15,348 nucleotides of DNA from positions 1 through 15,348 of the forward strand of contig CALYUZ010000001.1 of NCBI GenBank assembly GCA_945492685.1. Direction: 5' to 3'. The notes beneath the pieces were generated by a model. The model searched no databases. It was not told the origin of the DNA and was given only the letters and a program-made list of their open reading frames with translations. Shown one piece after another: positions 13,248 to 15,348 of the stretch. This DNA is from an uncultured Methanomassiliicoccaceae archaeon (lineage in GTDB: Archaea > Thermoplasmatota > Thermoplasmata > Methanomassiliicoccales > Methanomethylophilaceae). Made by a program: the position numbers and the translations under genes. Position 1 is the first letter of the stretch, and every line of letters begins with the position of its first letter.

Positions 13248-14585
13248 ATGATGGAGATGGATGCGGACACGCTGGAGAGGTCCGTCCTGGAGAGGATCGT
13301 CCCGTCCAAGGAGGAGATACTCTCGATATCCGAGAGGGCCGCCAGGCTGAAGAGCATGGTCCAGGACTACATCCTCGACCACGGCATAGACATCGACATC
13401 ATGTTCGCGGGATCCTTCTCAAAGGGGACCTTCCTGTCGAACCCCGACCTGGACCTGTTCCTGATGTTCCCCGAATCGGTTCCCAAGAAGGACCTGGAGA
13501 GGATCGGACTGCAGGCCGGAGAGGACATCCTCCATGGGGAGCGCATGTTCTCCGAGCACCCCTACACCAGAGGCGTGTTCGAGGGACTGGATGTGGACAT
13601 GGTCCCCTGCTACCACCTCACCACCACCGACAAGCTTCAGAGCGCGGTGGACAGGACCCCGTTCCACACGGCGTACATCTGCAAGACCCTGTCATCGGAG
13701 CAGAAGGACCAGGTCCGCCTGCTGAAGAAATTCATGAAGGGAATCGGCACCTACGGTGCGGAGCAGGACTCCAGGGGATTCTCCGGATACCTGTGCGAGG
13801 TCCTCATCGTGAAGTACGGATCCTTCCGTGGCGTCCTCGAGGGTGCGCAGTCCTGGAGGGAGGGGACGGTGATAGAAGTGGAAGGTCGCGGACCCGCCAT
13901 GAAGGCACCGCTGGTGGTGTACGATCCCGTGGACCCCCGCAGGAACATGGCATCATCCGTCCACCTGGACACCATGTGCATGTTCATCGCCGCCGCAGCG
14001 GCATATCTGAAGGAGCCGAGCGAGAGGTTCTTCTTCACTCCCGAAAGGGAACCGCTGTCCGTCGATGGACTGAGGGACATCGCGGCTATGCACGGGTCCA
14101 GACTGGTGTCAGTGGTGTTCGACAGACCCGATATCATCGAGGACAGTCTGTACTCCCAGCTGTGGAAGACACAGATCGCCATCGGCAAGAGGCTCGATGA
14201 GTTCTCCTTCGGTGTGCTACGTGCGGTCCACGACATGGATGATTCGAAGATGACGGTTGTGTTCGAACTTGAAAGGGACACCCTGCCCAGGACCCGCAAG
14301 CACTTCGGCCCTCCCGTATGGGTCAACTCTTCGGAGAACTTCCTGTCCAGGTGGGAGGACAACCCCAACGGCGAGCCCTTCATCGAGGACGGCAGGTGGA
14401 CGGTGATAGCGGACAGACCCTACACCAGAGCGGATGAGATGATCGCCGGGGAGGCATCCATGTCCGGAGCCGGAAAGAACCTGGACATCGGATCCATGGA
14501 GGTCTACGACCACGACCGCACCCTGGAATGCATCAATCCGCTGCTCATAACCAAACTATTGGTTCCCAAGATGCCCTGGGAGTGA
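13248..14585 (+). CDS. cca: CCA-adding enzyme (archaeal class I tRNA nucleotidyltransferase)
   Basis: It adds or repairs the 3' CCA end of tRNAs using CTP and ATP without a nucleic acid template. At 445 residues it has the archaeal length. The nucleotidyltransferase core shows GSFSKGTFL at 55-63 and the catalytic carboxylates Asp67 and Asp69 (DLD; Glu-x-Asp in Archaeoglobus), with the third at Asp117 in DVDMVPCY. SAVDRTPFH at 132-140 and RGFSGYLCE at 176-184 are family signatures. Later come DPVDPRRN, a FFFTPERE patch, RPDIIEDSLYSQL and RKHFGPPVW. Its ATG at 13248 is one base after the ilvB2 stop, so it is probably co-transcribed. ATGs at 13251 and 13257 are alternative starts. A tRNA gene lacking CCA lies downstream. 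Confidence 0.95.
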   Translation: MMEMDADTLERSVLERIVPSKEEILSISERAARLKSMVQDYILDHGIDIDIMFAGSFSKGTFLSNPDLDLFLMFPESVPKKDLERIGLQAGEDILHGERMFSEHPYTRGVFEGLDVDMVPCYHLTTTDKLQSAVDRTPFHTAYICKTLSSEQKDQVRLLKKFMKGIGTYGAEQDSRGFSGYLCEVLIVKYGSFRGVLEGAQSWREGTVIEVEGRGPAMKAPLVVYDPVDPRRNMASSVHLDTMCMFIAAAAAYLKEPSERFFFTPEREPLSVDGLRDIAAMHGSRLVSVVFDRPDIIEDSLYSQLWKTQIAIGKRLDEFSFGVLRAVHDMDDSKMTVVFELERDTLPRTRKHFGPPVWVNSSENFLSRWEDNPNGEPFIEDGRWTVIADRPYTRADEMIAGEASMSGAGKNLDIGSMEVYDHDRTLECINPLLITKLLVPKMPWE

Positions 14586-14612
14586 CCGGAAGGCCACCTC
14601 CCACCGCACACG

Positions 14613-14620
14613 ATTTTATA
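14613..14620 (+). promoter_or_regulatory. TATA box of tRNA-Pro
   Basis: ATTTTATA is centred about 29 nt before the mature 5' end of the tRNA, the expected position for a tRNA transcribed with a few leader bases. Confidence 0.6.
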
Positions 14621-14645
14621 GGAATTCGTCGTTAGACCGTTCAGT

Positions 14646-14718
14646 GGGCCTATGGGCTAGCTTGGTATACTTGTGGCTTTGGGAGCCATTGACCCCGGTT
14701 CAAATCCGGGTAGGCCCA
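14646..14718 (+). tRNA. tRNA-Pro (anticodon UGG)
   Basis: The acceptor stem pairs GGGCCTA (14646-14652) with TAGGCCC (14711-14717), followed by A73. The anticodon arm is GTGGC-TTTGGGA-GCCAT with TGG at 14680-14682 and G37, as expected for proline. The T arm CCCGG-TTCAAAT-CCGGG is perfect. The D arm keeps A14 and G18-G19 but its stem is weak: G10-U25 and G11-C24 pair, C12-A23 and U13-U22 do not. CCA is not encoded; the bases after A73 are CTC. The precursor stem extends three more pairs outward (AGT with ACT). Confidence 0.93.
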
Positions 14719-14832
14719 CTCATCTCCTGTCCAGAAAGTTGTTCTGAAGCCATGGATTTTCGATTTGTGCCGACTCTTGATGGTTGGACCCATACACATT
14801 GGAAAAATTGTACAGGGGATCTGGTCAAACCT
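14719..14832. other. intergenic stretch between tRNA-Pro and the HxlR-type gene
   Basis: No gene seen. It holds a weak hairpin (CAGAA at 14732-14736 with TTCTG at 14742-14746), then ATTTTCGATTTG near 14756-14767 that could end tRNA transcription. On the minus strand a CAATTTTTCC run near 14801-14810 could end the HxlR-type gene transcript. Confidence 0.3.
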
Positions 14833-15189
14833 TTACTGCTCCGAATCCCCGGAACTCAGACCGTACTTCTCCTTGTCTATGATGTTCTCGACGATCCATG
14901 CAAAAGTCCCCAACATGGATTCGTAGAGCTTTATCCCCTGAGGGGTCACCGTGTAACGAACCTCCTGCACAGGCCCATCGATCTCCTCCCTGCAGATTAT
15001 CCCGTAGCCTTCCAAGGTCCTAAGGTGACGGGTGAGGACGGTCTGTGTGATGGGCTCCAACTTCCTCTTGATGTCGTTGAACCTGCGGAAGCCGATCAAC
15101 AACTCATTGATGATCAGGATGTTCCACTTGCTCCCGAATATCTCGGCATAGATATCTATCATCCTGTCGAAGTCCTTCTGTTCCGCCAT
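14833..15189 (-). CDS. HxlR-family winged helix-turn-helix transcriptional regulator
   Basis: HxlR-type regulators bind DNA as dimers and often sense electrophiles, aldehydes or redox state. This 118-residue protein fits: an IFGSKWNILII segment at 17-27, GFRRFNDIKRKL at 33-44, recognition helix region ITQTVLTRHLRTLEGYGII at 47-65, and a wing with REE...VRYTVTPQG at 67-85, then a long C-terminal helix for dimerisation. The N-terminal Cys used for sensing by YodB/HypR-type members is absent; the only Cys is at 66. Its target is not evident: it is convergent with tRNA-Pro and divergent from 5S copy 2. It is the only complete gene here ending in TAA. Family firm, role unknown. Confidence 0.9.
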   Translation of the reverse strand: MAEQKDFDRMIDIYAEIFGSKWNILIINELLIGFRRFNDIKRKLEPITQTVLTRHLRTLEGYGIICREEIDGPVQEVRYTVTPQGIKLYESMLGTFAWIVENIIDKEKYGLSSGDSEQ

Positions 15190-15262
15190 AGAACGGGATA
15201 TGCTTGATGGGGATTATCGTTTTGGAGAGAGATGACTTATTCAAAACTATTGTTAAAGAAAG

Positions 15263-15271
15263 TTTTAAATA
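15263..15271 (+). promoter_or_regulatory. TATA box of 5S rRNA copy 2
   Basis: TTTTAAATA with GAAAG upstream is identical to the element before 5S copy 1 and keeps the same spacing to the gene. Confidence 0.75.
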
Positions 15272-15292
15272 GTTTGCAGATATCCCATGTTT

Positions 15293-15348
15293 CGGTATGA
15301 CGGCCAAAGCGGCGGGGTCACACCCGGTCCCATTCCGAACCCGGCAGT
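15293..15348 (+). rRNA. rrf: 5S ribosomal RNA, copy 2 (partial, cut by window end)
   Basis: The first 56 nt of a 5S gene are present, identical to copy 1 over this length, ending in the CCCGGCAGT part of the loop region. The remainder lies beyond the window. It is probably functional, since its promoter is intact. Confidence 0.9.

Larger units (their letters stand above)
15258..15348 (+). repeat. direct repeat of 621-711 (5S promoter and 5' part of the gene)
   Basis: The last 91 bases match 621-711 base for base except at 15276 (G; A at 639). The match begins just before the TATA box and extends to the end of the window. Sequence upstream of the promoter is unrelated in the two places. Confidence 0.95.

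Noticed and set aside
12717..14585. A 622-residue plus-strand frame ending with the CCA-adding enzyme
   Set aside because: Its first part is Ser/Arg/Pro-rich sequence antiphase to ilvB2. The true gene begins at 13248, one base after the ilvB2 stop.
14644..15207. A 187-residue plus-strand frame
   Set aside because: It runs through the tRNA-Pro gene and then antisense to the HxlR-type gene; both are better supported.
1..15348. CRISPR arrays, insertion sequences, phage or defence genes
   Set aside because: I looked for regularly spaced short repeats, transposase or integrase motifs and terminal inverted repeats and saw none. The only long repeat is the 5S unit.

Overview
The window looks like chromosomal DNA from a moderately GC-rich archaeon, most likely a methanogen of the Methanomassiliicoccales or a close Thermoplasmata relative. 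Archaeal signs are isopentenyl phosphate kinase, type 2 IPP isomerase, a GGPP synthase-like prenyltransferase, RadB, Bud32, type II GAPDH, the archaeal CCA-adding enzyme, a tRNA with no encoded CCA, and TATA boxes about 25-40 nt before genes. The narrower placement is inference. It rests on 5S rRNA genes standing alone with their own promoters and on stop codons: fourteen TGA, one TAA and no TAG among the fifteen complete genes, as expected where TAG is kept for pyrrolysine. No mcr or pyl gene is in view to confirm it.

Layout. Positions 1-398 (minus) hold a DUF2188-type protein cut by the left edge. Positions 399-655 hold a possible 24-residue cysteine-containing microprotein and the promoter of a complete 5S rRNA gene (about 656-781). 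Positions 897-3711 (plus) form a lipid operon, IPK - fni - prenyl synthase, supplying IPP/DMAPP and the prenyl chain of archaeal membrane lipids. On the minus strand follow radB, then an AIM24/TIGR00266-like gene overlapping a two-helix membrane protein gene. Divergent from these is the bud32-XTPase pair (5549-6726, plus, ATGA overlap). Next on the minus strand come a three-helix membrane protein of unknown function and the gap-pgk pair (7207-9471).

Two related acetolactate synthase catalytic-subunit genes follow in tandem (9624-11291 and 11582-13246), each with its own promoter. The second is followed after one base by the CCA-adding enzyme gene, then by tRNA-Pro(UGG). Last are an HxlR-type regulator (minus) and a second 5S rRNA copy running off the right edge.

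Most of the window is housekeeping. I found no mobile element, CRISPR array, defence island or convincing new multi-gene system. The best leads are an apparent ACG start codon for phosphoglycerate kinase; a likely split in substrate preference between the two acetolactate synthases (the specificity Trp is Met in the first); a candidate microprotein with a strong Shine-Dalgarno; 5S gene copies sharing a nearly identical promoter; and the absence of TAG stops.
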